A DNA stretch of 64,000 nucleotides, from positions 1,364,001 to 1,428,000 of the forward strand of contig MARA01000007.1 of the NCBI GenBank assembly GCA_001792895.1. The letters are read 5' to 3'. Below are positions 21,642 to 33,900 of the stretch, in pieces. The translations under genes were made by a program, and so were the position numbers. Source of the DNA: Lentinus brumalis (taxonomy: Eukaryota > Basidiomycota > Agaricomycetes > Polyporales > Polyporaceae). How positions within the stretch are numbered: the first letter of the stretch is position 1; each line of letters starts with the position of its first letter. A model generated the notes under the pieces. That model did not search any database and was not told the origin of the DNA. It saw only the letters and a list, made by a program, of their open reading frames with translations.

Positions 21642-23293
21642 CTACGCCATGGGCCACTCCGTGAACACGCCCTGTCCAAATCTGAAGAAGCTGATGGTAC
21701 CAGCATCCACAGCGGCGACGACGACCATCTTCTTTCCCGTCTTGAGCGACGGGAACGGATTGGTCGGTCTCGCGGGTGTCTTCGCGTTTTCGTTTGTTTG
21801 TGAGAGCGGCCAGATCCAAGCCAACGACCTCCTGAAAGACCACGGTTGGAGAACAGGATCCTGAGGAGCGGTTTGCTTGGACTGGGGTGCAGACGCTGAA
21901 GCTTGCTTTTGTTGCGCGAAAGACATGCGTTTCCGTGGCGCAGGCGGAGGCAGCTCTGGTAGCTCTCCGAAGAGTTCTGTGAGCTCGGATATGGTCGGCA
22001 TGGGAGTAGTCCGTGCGCTAGCATACCATCAGCGTATGTCCTTTCTGCCAAAGGCGGCTACTCACTTGACGACCACGACGGAGAAATCTGGAAGAGGAGG
22101 CGCAGTCTTTTTGAACGGCGTAGATGGCTTGTACAAATTGTAAAAGATCTGATATGGTGTTGGTGGGGCTTCAGGTGCACGTTGCACGTGCAGAGGAACG
22201 TCGTATCCGGATGGTAGGAAGCGAAGTGACTTGAACAAGGACTCTGCGAGATGCGGGTTAGCAGCCGTCGATTGCTGGGGCGGGAGGCTCTCACTATTGC
22301 TCATGTTGTAGTGCAACCACCTGCTGAAGCAGATGGGTCGCCACCAGTCGCGTCCGCCGGTGAAGATGCGTACAAATTGCGAAAGGAAGGAGGTCACCGT
22401 GTTGAGCAGTCGGTTCACGATAGATGCAGATGCTCGTGTGTCCGAAGGGAAGGGCGGAGGAACTGGATACTCAGGAGACGGCGGCTTCGTCCTTGTGACG
22501 ACGTAACCAAGACGTCTCAGATAGGCGTATACCTGAGTCAGAGCTATATCAGCGAGTGCGCGTACTAGAAGGCGAGGTGAGGACGGACTTGGTAGCGCTC
22601 GAAGGTGAGTTCATCCGCTCCGATCATCTCAGCATACGCTTGCTGCACAGACATGGGCACGCCCTCCATGTCCTCTAGATGCACGGTGTGATGTAGAGGC
22701 AGGTCCGTCGGCTCCCAGCAGTACATCGCGCCTCGTTCGACCAGGTACAGGGCCTCCTCTGGCAGCAGCTCCAAGCGTTTCTGCACCTTCTTCGCCCCTT
22801 CTGACTGCGCTGAAGCACGCGCGACGGAATGCCCCATGGTCGAGAAGTGAATGCCTCTCGCTACCGTGACATGAGCCCGCTTGAGCTGTGGGTACCAGAT
22901 TGCATGGCTGACGGACTTGCTAGAGGGCTGTTAGGCGGAGATGTCTTGCACGCGACATATGAACTCACTGTGAAATCGTCCGCGTTGCCTTCAAGGCTTC
23001 GAGCATGGCCGAGCGCGAGCGATCGAGTACATGTCGCTGCAGACCGGAACCACCTTGTGCGGTGGGCTCGAAGTCTTTCTCGCCTCGTTTCGGGATAACG
23101 GGTCGCGCGACATTGAGACCACTGCTCGCGTTGATTTAGGTAGTTGAATTGGAAGTAGATGTATGTATACTCACGGAATCTTGGTCCAGTCCGGACCCTG
23201 GTCCTCGTCTCCTGACGATTGCTCCTCCTCTTCCCTATCCTGAGACGCCTCGGGTTTTGGTGTCGCGGTAGGTAGCTCCAGATTATCATCCAT
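21642..23293 (-). CDS. SEN54: tRNA-splicing endonuclease subunit SEN54
   Basis: Structural subunit of the heterotetrameric SEN complex that cuts introns from pre-tRNA. Six exons, minus strand: 23293-23175, 23121-22969, 22919-22589, 22532-22295, 22243-22066 and 22017-21642; introns of 48-56 nt; 464 aa. The acidic N-terminus (MDDNLELPTA...) is followed by the conserved Sen54 core. AIWYPQLKRAHVTVARG and FSTMGHSVARA come first, then LLPEEALYLVERGAMYCW, SVQQAY, and VYAYLRRLGYVVTRTK. The C-terminal nuclease-like fold has KKMVVVAAVDAGTISFFRF. The exon ending YNMSN joins KSLFKSLRFLPSGYDV by a 51-nt in-frame intron that could also be read through. It shares a 245-bp divergent promoter with the SAM carrier. 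Confidence 0.92.
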
Positions 23294-23538
23294 TGCGATG
23301 TGATTTTCCAAGCTGGCGTAACTTTTTTTCGAGCAAGGTCAGAGCGCGATCAAGAGACCAGCAGCGACGCGCAGATGAGGGAGGAAAATGACTCTTGTAA
23401 CGCGCGCGACGCGAAGGACGCGACTCACACACGCGCTCACCGTTCTCATCCGCTCCCATCGCGCTCTACGCCGCGTCGTCTGACTCGTCCGCCACGCCCT
23501 GCCCTGTGCAGTATTGCTGGTAGAGCAATCGTCTCAGA
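23294..23538. promoter_or_regulatory. Bidirectional promoter, SEN54 / SAM carrier
   Basis: Only 245 bp separate the two divergent start codons, so both core promoters must lie here or overlap the leaders. No TATA element is evident. Confidence 0.5.
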
Positions 23539-24667
23539 ATGTCTAATCAATCTGCGCCGACGTTCTACCAGTCGTTGGTGGTAAGACCGCGCATTCTCAT
23601 CGCTGTAGGAAGAAGGTACTGACTCGCGTCACAGGCCGGAGGTCTCGCAGGCACGGCTGTAGACCTGCTGTTCTTTCCCATTGATACAGTGAAGACTCGT
23701 CTGCAGTCTTCCCAGGGATTTATCCGCGCTGGAGGCTTCAAGGGAGTGTACAAAGGCATCGGCAGCGTAGTCGTAGGAAGTGCACCCGGAGGTACGTCGT
23801 CGAGTCTCCTTACGATACGTGTTGACACTCATCTTCTCCCGATCATATAGCTGCCGTGTTCTTCTGTACATATGACACGCTGAAGAAGACCCTACCTCTC
23901 CCGTCGGAGTATGCTCCCTTGACACATATGATATCCGCCTCCCTCGGCGAAGTCGTACGTCTTACCCACCTTACCTAGGGCTAATGCCTACTGATGTATA
24001 CAGTGACATGCCAGGCAGCATGTTCAATACGTGTCCCGACGGAAGTCATCAAGACGCGCACGCAGACATCGACGTATGGGTCTGCCGCACAGTCGTCGCT
24101 AGCAGCAGCTCGACTAGTCTTGTCGACTGAAGGCGTACGTGGTTTCTACCGTGGCTTTGGATCGACCATTATGAGAGAGGTATGTGATCAAGTTTGCTGC
24201 TGTGTTCTGGTGCGTGGATGCTCACAAGAAGACAGATCCCCTTCACCTCGCTACAGTTCCCTCTATACGAGCTGTTGAAGCTGCGTCTGGCAAGGATCCT
24301 CCGCAGACCTCTGCACGCATATGAAGCTGCCGTTTGTGGAAGCTTCTCTGGCGGTGTTGCTGCCGCGCTCACGACACCTCTGGATGTCCTCAAAACACGC
24401 GTCATGCTAGACCTCAGAGTACGTACTCCTACTTTGTCGGATACCTGTCATGTTTTGATTCTGGTGGTACAGGATCCCACGAAACATCAACGTCCAACTC
24501 TGGCCGCCCGTTTCCGCGACATCTACGTGAACGAGGGTGCAAAAGCGCTCTTCGCTGGCGTGGTCCCCCGGACGTTGTGGATATCAGCTGGCGGCGCTGT
24601 GTTCCTTGGCGTGTACGAATGGGCAGCTCAAAGCCTGATGGGACAGGAACCTGGACGAACCACCTAG
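23539..24667 (+). CDS. SAM5: Mitochondrial S-adenosylmethionine carrier
   Basis: Inner-membrane carrier importing S-adenosylmethionine into mitochondria in exchange for S-adenosylhomocysteine (Pet8/Sam5 group). Six exons: 23539-23580, 23635-23791, 23851-23954, 24015-24179, 24236-24418 and 24473-24667; 281 aa, the usual family size. The three carrier repeats each carry the PX(D/E)XX(K/R) signature: [16 protein letters not shown] and PLDVLKTR. The second repeats are followed by [13 protein letters not shown] and [30 protein letters not shown] and [14 protein letters not shown] are typical of the SAM subgroup. The exon 3-4 joint uses CCAG before GCAGCA to give GEV-AAC. The nearby methyltransferase could use SAM but is cytosolic-looking; no link is claimed. 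Confidence 0.9.
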
Positions 24668-24874
24668 AGGTGCGAGCTATACATCGTTGGCACATAACAT
24701 CCCTCGTCATCAGGGCTTCGCCATCTTGGTTCGTTTCACTATGTTACATCGTAGAACGCAATACTAATACATGATACGGATAGACTTCGACAAGGTCGCT
24801 CAGTGATGACCAGTGATGCGCTCCGCGAGCCCTGTAGACGGAGAGCAATGAATAAGCACACAATATCTGTGAAA

Positions 24875-25482
24875 TTACACCCCGCAACACATACCCTTCA
24901 CCTTCTGGCCCATGGAAGGCTTCTCGCCAGTCGCGGCGGTGTCTTGACTGTCCTCAGTGCGGTCCCAGTTGTCGCCCTCACGAGCGCCGCTTTGAGGCTC
25001 GGCACCGAACTGGTTGCCACCGGCGCCGGATCCCCTCGTACCGAACGCGTTACCGCCGGCTCCGAACGTGTTCACGTCCGACGTGTTGCCCGCGGTGCCA
25101 GTGGAGCCGGTCTCACTGCTGATACCGGCGAAGTGGCCACGCGCGCCCTGGTTGTTCCCGCTTGTGTCGAAGTCGTCGCGCCCGTACTCGCCCTGCTGCT
25201 GGCGGCGACCAGCGGGATCCGTGCCCCCGGTCGAGGTATCGGTGGGGCGCGTCCCCTGGTCCTGGGACCACTGTTGGTCGTTGTAACCAGCTGCTCAGAT
25301 GGTACGCAAGTCAACGAGATGAACTGGGTAACGATGAGCCGATGCGTACCAGTTTGATCCTGGAACCCGCCGCGCTGCTGCTCGAAGGCACCCGTAGTAT
25401 CAGGGCCGCTGGGATTGGAGAAGTTGTTCGGGTCGTTGTTCCACGACTCTGTGTTGCGGTTCTGGTTCTGACCGTAAGACAT
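24875..25482 (-). CDS. Small Gly/Gln/Asn-rich hydrophilic protein
   Basis: Two exons, 25482-25350 and 25290-24875, with a 59-nt intron; 182 aa. It starts MSYGQNQNRNTESWNN and is almost entirely polar: Gly, Gln, Asn, Thr, Asp and Ser dominate, with GGNAFGTRGSGAGGNQFGAE-like repeats. No signal peptide or membrane segment is visible. The C-terminus is KPSMGQKVKGMCCGV, where the KxKG pattern recalls the ends of small stress-induced fungal proteins. Composition fits a hydrophilin-like, intrinsically disordered, possibly stress-protective protein; this is inference from composition. The CC near the C-terminus could be lipidated, but CCGV is not a good CaaX box. It is convergent with the SAM carrier. 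Confidence 0.7.
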
Positions 25483-26103
25483 GCTGAGAGGCGTTCGTGG
25501 AGTGATGAGGGTGAATGGGCTGGAGTCGCTGTAGCGTTCTCTGAGCTGTACGTGCCAGTTTTAAATAATTTGTGCATGGGGCATGCATATGACCTACCAG
25601 TGAGCGGAGCGGAGCCATTTATCTGGTACAGCGGGGCTTAAGTTCACTGTCTCCACAACCACTGCGGCCCTGCCCCTTGAACCTTGGAAGGTTCGCTGCG
25701 CAGCAGCTGATCCTGCTACAACACGTATACGTTGTACAAGCCTTGAATGCATGACGCTCCTGCTACGTTGCACCCGAGGCCTGAATGCATGACGCTCCTG
25801 CTACGATGACGCAAGCCGATGACCGATGACCACACAGCCGACAACATTGTGAGTGTCATTCGGTGACATCAGACGTCTATGAAGGTCGGAACGATACATC
25901 ATTGACAGGCTGAGGGAGGGATGCAAAAAGCAGAGCGATGGCAGCAGTGTAGTACAGCACAGAGGGCTTGAGCGATGAATGCGAGTGATGTACATTGTAT
26001 AATATGTGTATGTGTGCTCATAGGACGCATGTTCTCCAAACAATCGACAACTGTATAACCAGAACGAATGCACCAAGGTTCTACCGAAGAAAGCAGGCCA
26101 TGT
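25483..26103. other. Intergenic between small protein and RING gene
   Basis: 621 bp, containing the direct repeat at 25744-25805, the promoter of the small protein and the 3' flank of the RING gene. No gene was seen. Confidence 0.5.
25744..25805. repeat. Two-copy 24-bp direct repeat
   Basis: The 24-mer TGAATGCATGACGCTCCTGC plus TACG occurs at 25744-25767 and again, perfectly, at 25782-25805 (period 38 bp). It lies in the upstream region of the small Gly-rich gene and includes a TGACG half-site of CREB/ATF type in each copy. Confidence 0.85.
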
Positions 26104-28611
26104 TCAGTCCAGATCGTCAGCTGGATTGTAGCCCATCGAAGGTCGAGCTTCACCGGTGCCCGCCGAAGGGCCTTGCGAAGACGGTGCCTCGGACGGTCTC
26201 GGCGCGGCGGGTGGATGAGATGTTGAAGGCGTACGACTGCCCTGCGATGCGTTTCCCGGGGTAGTGTGTCGCGTCAACACGGGTGAGAATGCGCCAGCCC
26301 CATCGGGGAACAACTCCAGGCGGTTCCGCATAAGTTCCATATAAGCTGTCGCAAGGTTGCCCAGATTCGGAGTATGCACAGTCTGACCATTCCGCGCCCT
26401 GCTGTCCTCGCTGCTGGCCGCCATCTCGGACGAAGAACCGGCCACCGCGGACGCGGGCATGCGGATGAACGCAGGGGCGGCCACCGGGATGGCATCGGAT
26501 ACTCCCTCCGAGTGACGAGGAGCATTGAGGGCGTCTACGTCCAAGCCGCGCAGCGGTGATGGTAGCTGAGTGACATGTTCGGCTGGGCGAGGGTCGTCTG
26601 TCGAGGATGCAGAGGGTGGAGTACGCCACGGGGCGTCTTCAGGAGGGGGACGTGGTTGGGGCTGCCGGCGCAGCAGATCGAGCATGTTTCTTCGGAGGGA
26701 CGTGATGGCAGGTACTGGATCCCACTGGGTGTTCATACCGACGGGAACATACAGGAACTCATCGGGATGTTGACCCAACGAAGGGTGGGGTGGCGACGAG
26801 GGAGGGTTCGACGGTGCCATGGGTGGAGAGGCTTCCGAAGGAGGAACGGCAGGTGCGGATGGAGAGCGAGCAGGCACGCCTGTTCCTGCGTTCGGGACGC
26901 GAGCATCTGTATCCCGGTGAACCTGCTGCATCTGAACAATCTCCGTCTCCGCCCTGAAGTTCCACAGGGGGTCTGTCGTGTCGAATGCGGCGCTCTCGAA
27001 ACGGAGTAACTCTGCCAGGAAGCTATTGCCGGGAGGTCGAACAGGTCTACGGGGTGCTGGGTGCGCCGAGTCTGTGACTGTTCGTGGTGGCAGCGGTGGA
27101 TCTGGCAAGGTCAATCAGTCAAGTGACAATGACCACCGTGTAAAAGCATAGACGCTCACACTCGGGCATGCGAACTGCAGGACGCTGCCGTGGAATCCCA
27201 GCTGCCTGAGCTTGCTCTTCTGCAGATATCCAGTCACTCATGCTCTCTGCTTCAGGGTGCTGCCAGACACGTGAAGGGTGTTCCTCTTCTAGTTCTAGCT
27301 CGGTAGCGGGGTCATCGATACCCCGAGATATCTGCAGTGTCAGCGACAGCGGGTCGATATCGAACCTGCAAGTCGGACATGTCGTCTTCCTGGCCAGCCA
27401 AGGCGAGAGACAGTCCCGATGGAATAGATGCTTGCCTGCACAAGGGAAGGCGACGATGCAGTCTTGTTGGTGGAAGGGCAACGCGGATAACATGGCCAAC
27501 ACTTCCGGCACATGTTCGACATGAGCAGACTTGGCAAGCAGGTCGTCCCGACAGATAGCGCATCCGTCAACATCCTCTCCGTCGCCTGTGCGCAACTTCT
27601 CGTAACGCCGGACGAGGTCGTCCGAGACAACCTCCATCGCTGCGAGCAGTGTCTCCGCACGCTCCGGGTCGTTGTCCACTCCAGCGAGCCTCGTAAGGTC
27701 GGTCACCCACGGCGGTGGGGGTCGGAAACGTGACGGGAGATCGGGAATCACGTTGCTCTACACAACATGCTCAGTCATTTTCAGACATGCAGGTAACCGT
27801 TACGTACCGCCCGTTCCAGGAGCTCTCTGTACAACTGCGTATTGCTCGTGAGCTGCAACGGGTCGAAGTCGGCCTCGGGCTCGATGTTGATGGACTCCGC
27901 CAGGTGCAGAGGGGCGGGACCGTTCCTGGCGTGGTTGCGTTCTGCGGTCTCAATCATCTGTGCGACGAGGTTGGTCTCGTCGTCCGAGTAGCTCAAACTC
28001 TCCTCATCGTCCCAGTCAGAGTCAGAGTCGTCCATGAAGACGTCTTCCTCATCTGAAGAGTCAGAGACGCTCTGAAGAGAGGGCAGGCTGCTGTCGCTCT
28101 CGTTCCCGGCATCATCTTCGGGTTGAGCTGCAGAGGTGGTGGTGCGAGCCGGCCGTCTTACTTCCGGAGTCGGGTCGTGTACAATACGTACAAGATCCGA
28201 TAGACGTACGGAGGGCGACGCGCCACTCAAGATATGCGGAGGAGGGGCAGTGGTGGCGGGGGAGGGGGGCCGCGACTGCAGATGGTCAGCCGGCTCCAGC
28301 GGCGGCGGACCGTCGTCCTCGTCCTCTTCAAGTGTCTGCATTTCAGTATCAGACGGAGGGGCGTTCGCAGCAGCGGGAGAAAGACGGGTTCCAGCCTCGT
28401 CTTCGAGAGGGGGAAGGTCGTCATACACACTCGGGTCATCCCTGCGTACCTCATCGCTGGCGCGCAAGTTTGGATTGATAAACTCCGGGTTCATGAGCAT
28501 CTCGAGGAGGCTGTTCGGCTCGGGATTGGTATGGTTTCCAGCTGAACCTCCAGCCCGCCGCAGGTCCGCTAGTACAGCATACGCAGCGAGCATTTGGGGT
28601 GTGCGATCCAT
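26104..28611 (-). CDS. RING-H2 finger protein, putative E3 ubiquitin ligase
   Basis: Three exons, 28611-27808, 27757-27160 and 27101-26104; introns of 50 and 58 nt; 799 aa. The N-terminal 268 residues are acidic and Ser/Asp/Pro-rich, with SDSSDEEDVFMDDSDSDWDD clusters. The RING-H2 finger lies at about residues 334-398: C334, C337, C374, H378, H381, C384, C395, C398, seen as CAIC ... CAGKHLFHRDC ... CPTC. This is a complete ligand set, with a longer than average first loop (36 residues). The C-terminal 330 residues are Pro/Ser-rich and apparently disordered. No transmembrane segment. Family knowledge makes it an E3 ligase recruiting a UBC enzyme; substrate unknown. It diverges from the HDAC gene over 314 bp. 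Confidence 0.87.
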
Positions 28612-28925
28612 GACGTTAAGAAAGCAACGGCACTAGCCAGAGCAGACAGGAAGTCAACACCAGAAACCAGATGATAACGTCGTAGTAGAGAGCGGGCAGG
28701 TGAGGGGATGGATGGTGGTCGGAGACAATGCGCCTTGTGTCGGGACACAACGGGCGTCGTACTATCGAATATGAGCAGACTCCGAAAGCAGGTTACGCAA
28801 GTCCGCTTACATTAATTGATACTCCGACCGCTCGATACAAATGCGCGCCGCTGTCGCGGGTCGCGGTTCGGTTCACTGTGACTATACCAACCACTCTCTG
28901 CTGCCGCGTGCAGACTTCAACCACA
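28612..28925. promoter_or_regulatory. Bidirectional promoter, RING gene / HDAC gene
   Basis: 314 bp between divergent start codons. No TATA box or clear factor site was recognised. An ORF that runs into the HDAC start from 28728 is just upstream open frame; the family alignment starts at the ATG of 28926. Confidence 0.5.
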
Positions 28926-30955
28926 ATGCCACCGACTGCAATATATTTGCAGAAAGCATGTCTGCAGCACAGGTACATCCGGACGCGAGACAACTCACAC
29001 ATAGTCGAGCGACCCGAACGGCTGCGCGCGGTCAACGTTGGTCTCGCCGCCTCCATTGCGCGACTAGAAGAGCGCGCACCAACTTCGAGTTCAGCAGGGG
29101 AACCCGCCGCACTTCCGACCAAGGCCGAGGAAGACTCGGACGAGCTCACCAAGGCTCTGGGAAAACTACAGTTATCGACGCCTTCGCACTCTACGCCTTC
29201 GCACTCTGAGACACTGGCCCGCGTTCCGGTGACATTCGTACACAGCGGCGCGTCGGTGGACATCTTGAACGACGCGGCGGTCAAGTTCGTGCACGGCGAC
29301 ATAGAGCGCGACGTCTATCTCGAGAATCTCAAGAAGTGGACACAAGAGAGTCAAGACAAAGTCGAGAAGGGAGGCAGCGAAATTCCCGAAGGGTACTCGC
29401 AAGGCGATCTCTATTGTAAGCCCAGCTGAATGCGTGGTCGCTGCTAGTGCTGACAGGCCTATCAGTGTGCCCCGGATCGTTGGATGCAATTCAAGGAGCT
29501 TTGGGCACGGTCTGCGAGGCCGTAGATGACGTCCTTCAAGGCTCCCGAGCGACTACTGCAGATGGAGGAGGAGCCCCATCTCAGGCATTCGTTGCGGTTC
29601 GGCCACCTGGCCATCATTGCGGAGAGGCGAGTAGATACCACTCATCTATTTTCTATCACTGACTTTGTCCAGGACACGCCATCCGGCTTTTGCTTTGTCA
29701 ATAATGTAGCCGTCGGCGCGGCGCATGCACATCTGAAGCACAATGTCAACCGTGTCGTCATGTTCGATATCGACCTGCATCATGGTACGCATCACCGGCA
29801 CCCCATGAGCTTATCAGCGACGCTCACTGGCTTTCAAGGCAACGGCACACAGGCCATTGCATGGCAGATCAACGAAGAGACCTACCGCAAGCAGCTAGAG
29901 GCTGAGAGTGGGGCGCCAGCCGGGAAACCCGGGCTTCAGGTCTACTACGGGAGCATCCATGACATCCTGTCTTACCCGTGCGAGGATGGGAAGGCGGACC
30001 TGGTGCAAGCCGCTTCAGTCTCCATCCATGGCCCACATGGGCAACACATCGAGAACATCCATCTCACGCCGTACCAGTCAGAGCAGGAATTCTGGGACAC
30101 TCTGTATCCGGGATCGTACTCGCGACTGCTGGAGAAAGCGGGCGACTTCCTCGACAGCACAGGAGGGGCAGGGGAAGACGTACTGGTGTTCATCAGGTAA
30201 AATTACTCCAACGACTGCTCCATCCTGGACGCTGAATCTTGGTCGGTAGCTGTGGCTTCGACGCGTGCGAGCACGAATATTCGTCTATGCAACGGCACAA
30301 GAGAAAGGTCCCCGCGTCGTTCTACCACCGCTTTGCCATGGACGCACGCGCTTTCGCCAGACGTTATGCCGACGGACGACTCATCAGCGTGCTCGAAGGT
30401 GGCTACAGCGACCGTGCGCTTACCAGCGGTGCGATGGCGCATCTCTCCGGTCTGCTCGAGGAAGCCGATCTGAAGGCTGACCCGGCATGGTGGAGTGTAG
30501 AGAACTTGACTGCAGTATGTCTCCCATCGAGCGTCCCTAACTTCTCACTCACTGGCCTGATTTAATAGCTCGAAGCCGCGACAAAGAAACGGCGCGGCGG
30601 CAGACCATCCCAGACCGCATCTCCGGCCCCATGGCTCGCGCGTACAGTCGAGTTGTTTGCATCTATCGACACCTCGCACAACATTCCTGCCGCACCACGC
30701 GCGCCCATCCCCGCTTCCGACCGTGCTCTCCGTGACCGCAAGCCTGCGAATGGCAGCAGCCGGGCAAGCCCCGCCACGTCCCCGCGCAAGAAGCCTGCCG
30801 CTAACAAGGCTCGCTTAAGTGTCGCAGCTACGTCCGCCTCGGACGAGAGCGACCTGACGGATGCGTCGACATCCTCTGAGAGAGAGCACTCCGCACCGAA
30901 GAAACTGCCAAGGGTGATCCTCAAGCTTGGTCCTGCGCCCGCTGGCGATTCATAG
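28926..30955 (+). CDS. HOS3: Histone deacetylase, class II HOS3-like
   Basis: Zinc-dependent lysine deacetylase of the Hos3 branch. Six exons: 28926-29415, 29466-29626, 29673-29784, 29839-30196, 30250-30514 and 30569-30955; 590 aa. The N-terminus has SHIVERPERLRAV. The catalytic core shows AVRPPGHHCGE (tandem His), DTPSGFCFVNNVAVGAAHAH, VVMFDIDLHHGNGTQ (zinc ligands D and H), SCGFDACEHE (Asp ligand) and VLEGGYS (Tyr region). The C-terminal 130 residues are basic and Ser/Ala/Pro-rich with KKRRGGRPS, a possible nuclear signal. Intron 2 (29627-29672) starts with GC (GCGAGT), not GT: only that junction gives HHCGE-DTPSG in phase. Intron 3 ends in an unusual AAG acceptor. Fungal Hos3 acts at the bud neck or septum as well as on histones; the role here is inferred. 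Confidence 0.92.
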
Positions 30956-33900
30956 TGTTCTGTTTGACTTCTGTCTTCTTGCGAGTCTCCTGATAACTGT
31001 TTGATGCATCGATTCAGAGGAAGGACAAGGTAGTATTACGAAAGCGATGTACGATGTAATCCAAGGAATATTCACGAGTCTGTGCACACTGTACAGTATG
31101 CAAACACATGCTAAGTGCAGTACACATATAGTACATGTCAGGCTGAATGGTGTCAACACTGATAGCGGTAGTGGAGCTTGGCCAGCCGTCCTCCATACAA
31201 TAGGCTGGCGCATCGCGGTAGCAGTCAGCACTCCACGAGCCAGTCTGAGTACTATATCAGGGTATGTATCACGACGCCTCTTGAGTCTGGTCATACCATT
31301 GCAACACTTTACACATCCGCCTTTTTCGAAAGTTGCATACGACCATGCAAGATTAGTCTTCTACCAAGACCCTCTGCGTGCCAGAGGTTTGCGTCGAACC
31401 TACATGCAAGACATCCCGCCTCCCCCCCTGCTTCGTCGACCGAAACGGTCTACGGTTTCGTTTCGAGACGCATCGAGGTGAGCCTGCATCCTCTCTCGTC
31501 CTTTGCTCCAGGGCGCACTCACCGACCATGATGCAAATGTATAGGAGCCATTAGTGAGTGCAGGCTCAAAGATGACACGTTCACTTGAAGAGACTCTAGC
31601 TGAAACTCGAAGGGCTGACATCTTCAGCAGCAGGAAGATCGCATAGGATGACCGAACAGATGTCGCGTCATCACTGACCATACTGTATACAGTCAACACT
31701 TGTGTACCGGAACGAGAAATGGCTCGAGTCTTGAGTTAATTCTAAGGGCAGAGTAGTAAATCAGCAGTCTTCGCACATGTGATGTCACCGGAAAGATGTA
31801 CGGTGTAGAAGGCTCGTATCTTGAATACTGTGACGGCGTTCCCTCCGCGGCGGGTTCGGCGAGTCGTGGCCGCCGTCACTTGAAAGTCAGTGAGCCTATT
31901 ACAGCGATGAACCGTGGTGTGCGTCAGTCTGGTTCCCGACGTTCTCGAGCCGCACGATAAGGTCCACCAGGAGACTGCGCGCGTCTCGACCCATGCGCAC
32001 GCCCAGGGGCCAACAGCGGCGGGTGAGGGAATACACTGGAACCCGGAGAGTCGTCGCGTCAGTGGTTGTCGGAAGGAGTTATTTCGAACGTACCTCCTAG
32101 TACTACACGTGGCATGATCAGCGTTCCGCCGGTTCTCCCGCCAGCACTGTGGCAGGATAACCTCGCTTGAGGGGCAGAGGATAACCCTTAGACTCCTTAC
32201 GCGAAGTTAGACCCCTTACGCGAGGATAACCCATACGAGGTCAGTGACGTCCTCCTTCCTGTAAGATGCACTTACGTCCCTCACGAGAGCCCGGACGTAT
32301 GCATGATGGTGGCGTCGACGGCCTTCAACTACATTGGCTCTTACTCGCCGGGGGAATTGCGTTCATGAGAAGCCATATAAACGCCGGCCCAGGTGGCGGG
32401 ACAGCTGCTGAGCCTGTGGATGTATTGAGTGAGCGACACGCAGGATTGGCTAGGGCGCACCCAAGCCCATCGCGAAGTGCGAACTCGACTCCGCGACAAC
32501 GAGTCGATGATATGTGCTTCCCATCTCGTTCTTTCCTCCGCACCCGTGCCCTGCGTCGATTGCGTGAACTGACAGCGCCGCTCGGCGAACGCCGCAGTCT
32601 AGTGGCACGGCCCATGGTGGGTTGGTGGGAAGGCCTTCACCGGGCTTTCGCTCTGCGCGAGTGCCTCGTACGTGAACCGGAGGCGAAGAAGGGGCTCCTG
32701 GACGTAACAGAAACTCAGTCTCTCGTGCGCCGAGGTGGTATCGTGCAGGGGGCGTACACGTACACGTACACTGCCTACGTCGCCGTGCGTTCCCGCACTA
32801 ATGGGCCTTCTCCCGCCAATAGTCGCCGGAGATTCGGTGTTGAAAGGCTGACAGCCTGGGCACCACCTGGCAATGCAGCCATGGTACGTTAGCATGCCGG
32901 CTCGCTGGCTGCAGTGAAAGCCCGGGCTTCGGAAGCTTACATGATAGTAGCCTGAAGTTCTGCCAAGTGGACAGCCGGGCTACAATCCTCACTCCGCCCG
33001 GGCTAGTACCGACATAGGAATGTCGTAGCCTTAAGCAGGCGATGGGCATCTCCGGCGACCCAAGCGTGCTGTGAACACTGAGCAAGTACGATTGGTCCGG
33101 TGGCTTGACGACAACGCAGCTGACCAGTCGCGGAGTTGGTTGTAGAATGACGGCGGGTTATGCATTGATCGTCCCTGCAGGCTTGTCCGTATGCTGAGTA
33201 TTAAGGGATCTTATTCACAGCTCACTCACCGAGGATGGCAATATAACTTGCAACCGGGGATGAATGCGTGCGATCAGACCGATTCAGACGAACACTGTCA
33301 GTGTCTCTGCCAGCTGTGCGGCGCACGCTCTTGATCCCCGTCCGTGTCAGGCGACGGAGAGTCTGGTCGATGCCTTTCGCATTGACCAGACTCTGGAATC
33401 GCCAAGGTCTTCCTGTGCCGACTGTTGAACCGGCCTGGGCGCGGTAGCGACTCGGGTGAAGAGGCTGCAATTTCGCTGAGTTGTCGAAGTCAAAGACAAC
33501 CTGTCGGTACTTATCGCATGGAAGACCGGTCAGCAGTACTGATGGGAGGTCAATGCATGTGCACCGGCATCTATCAATGTCGTTCGCAGCAGGCCCAGGA
33601 TTGAAAGGTTCCCTGCTAACCATAATGAGTAGAGCCAACCGGCATCCTAGCACTGAGCAGGACTGACGTACAGCTGCGATACTTATTACCTCCAGCGGGT
33701 GATGCGATCGACGCCACGATGTCGTCTCTGTCAATCAGTCTGCATTGATTGCATGCGACATGCAGTCGGATGCTGCTAGGGGTACGCCGCAGGCTCGAAG
33801 TACCAGCTGGAATCGATAGACATTGTTGCTATCGCCCTATACACCGCATGAGCCACAAGTTCCGGACAGCGAAGGGATGGTACATACCATACAGGCTGAA

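Noticed and set aside
25063..25357. Plus-strand ORFs of 90-184 codons over the small Gly-rich gene
   Set aside because: Antisense shadows; the minus strand has a consistent two-exon structure with correct phase and a sensible composition.
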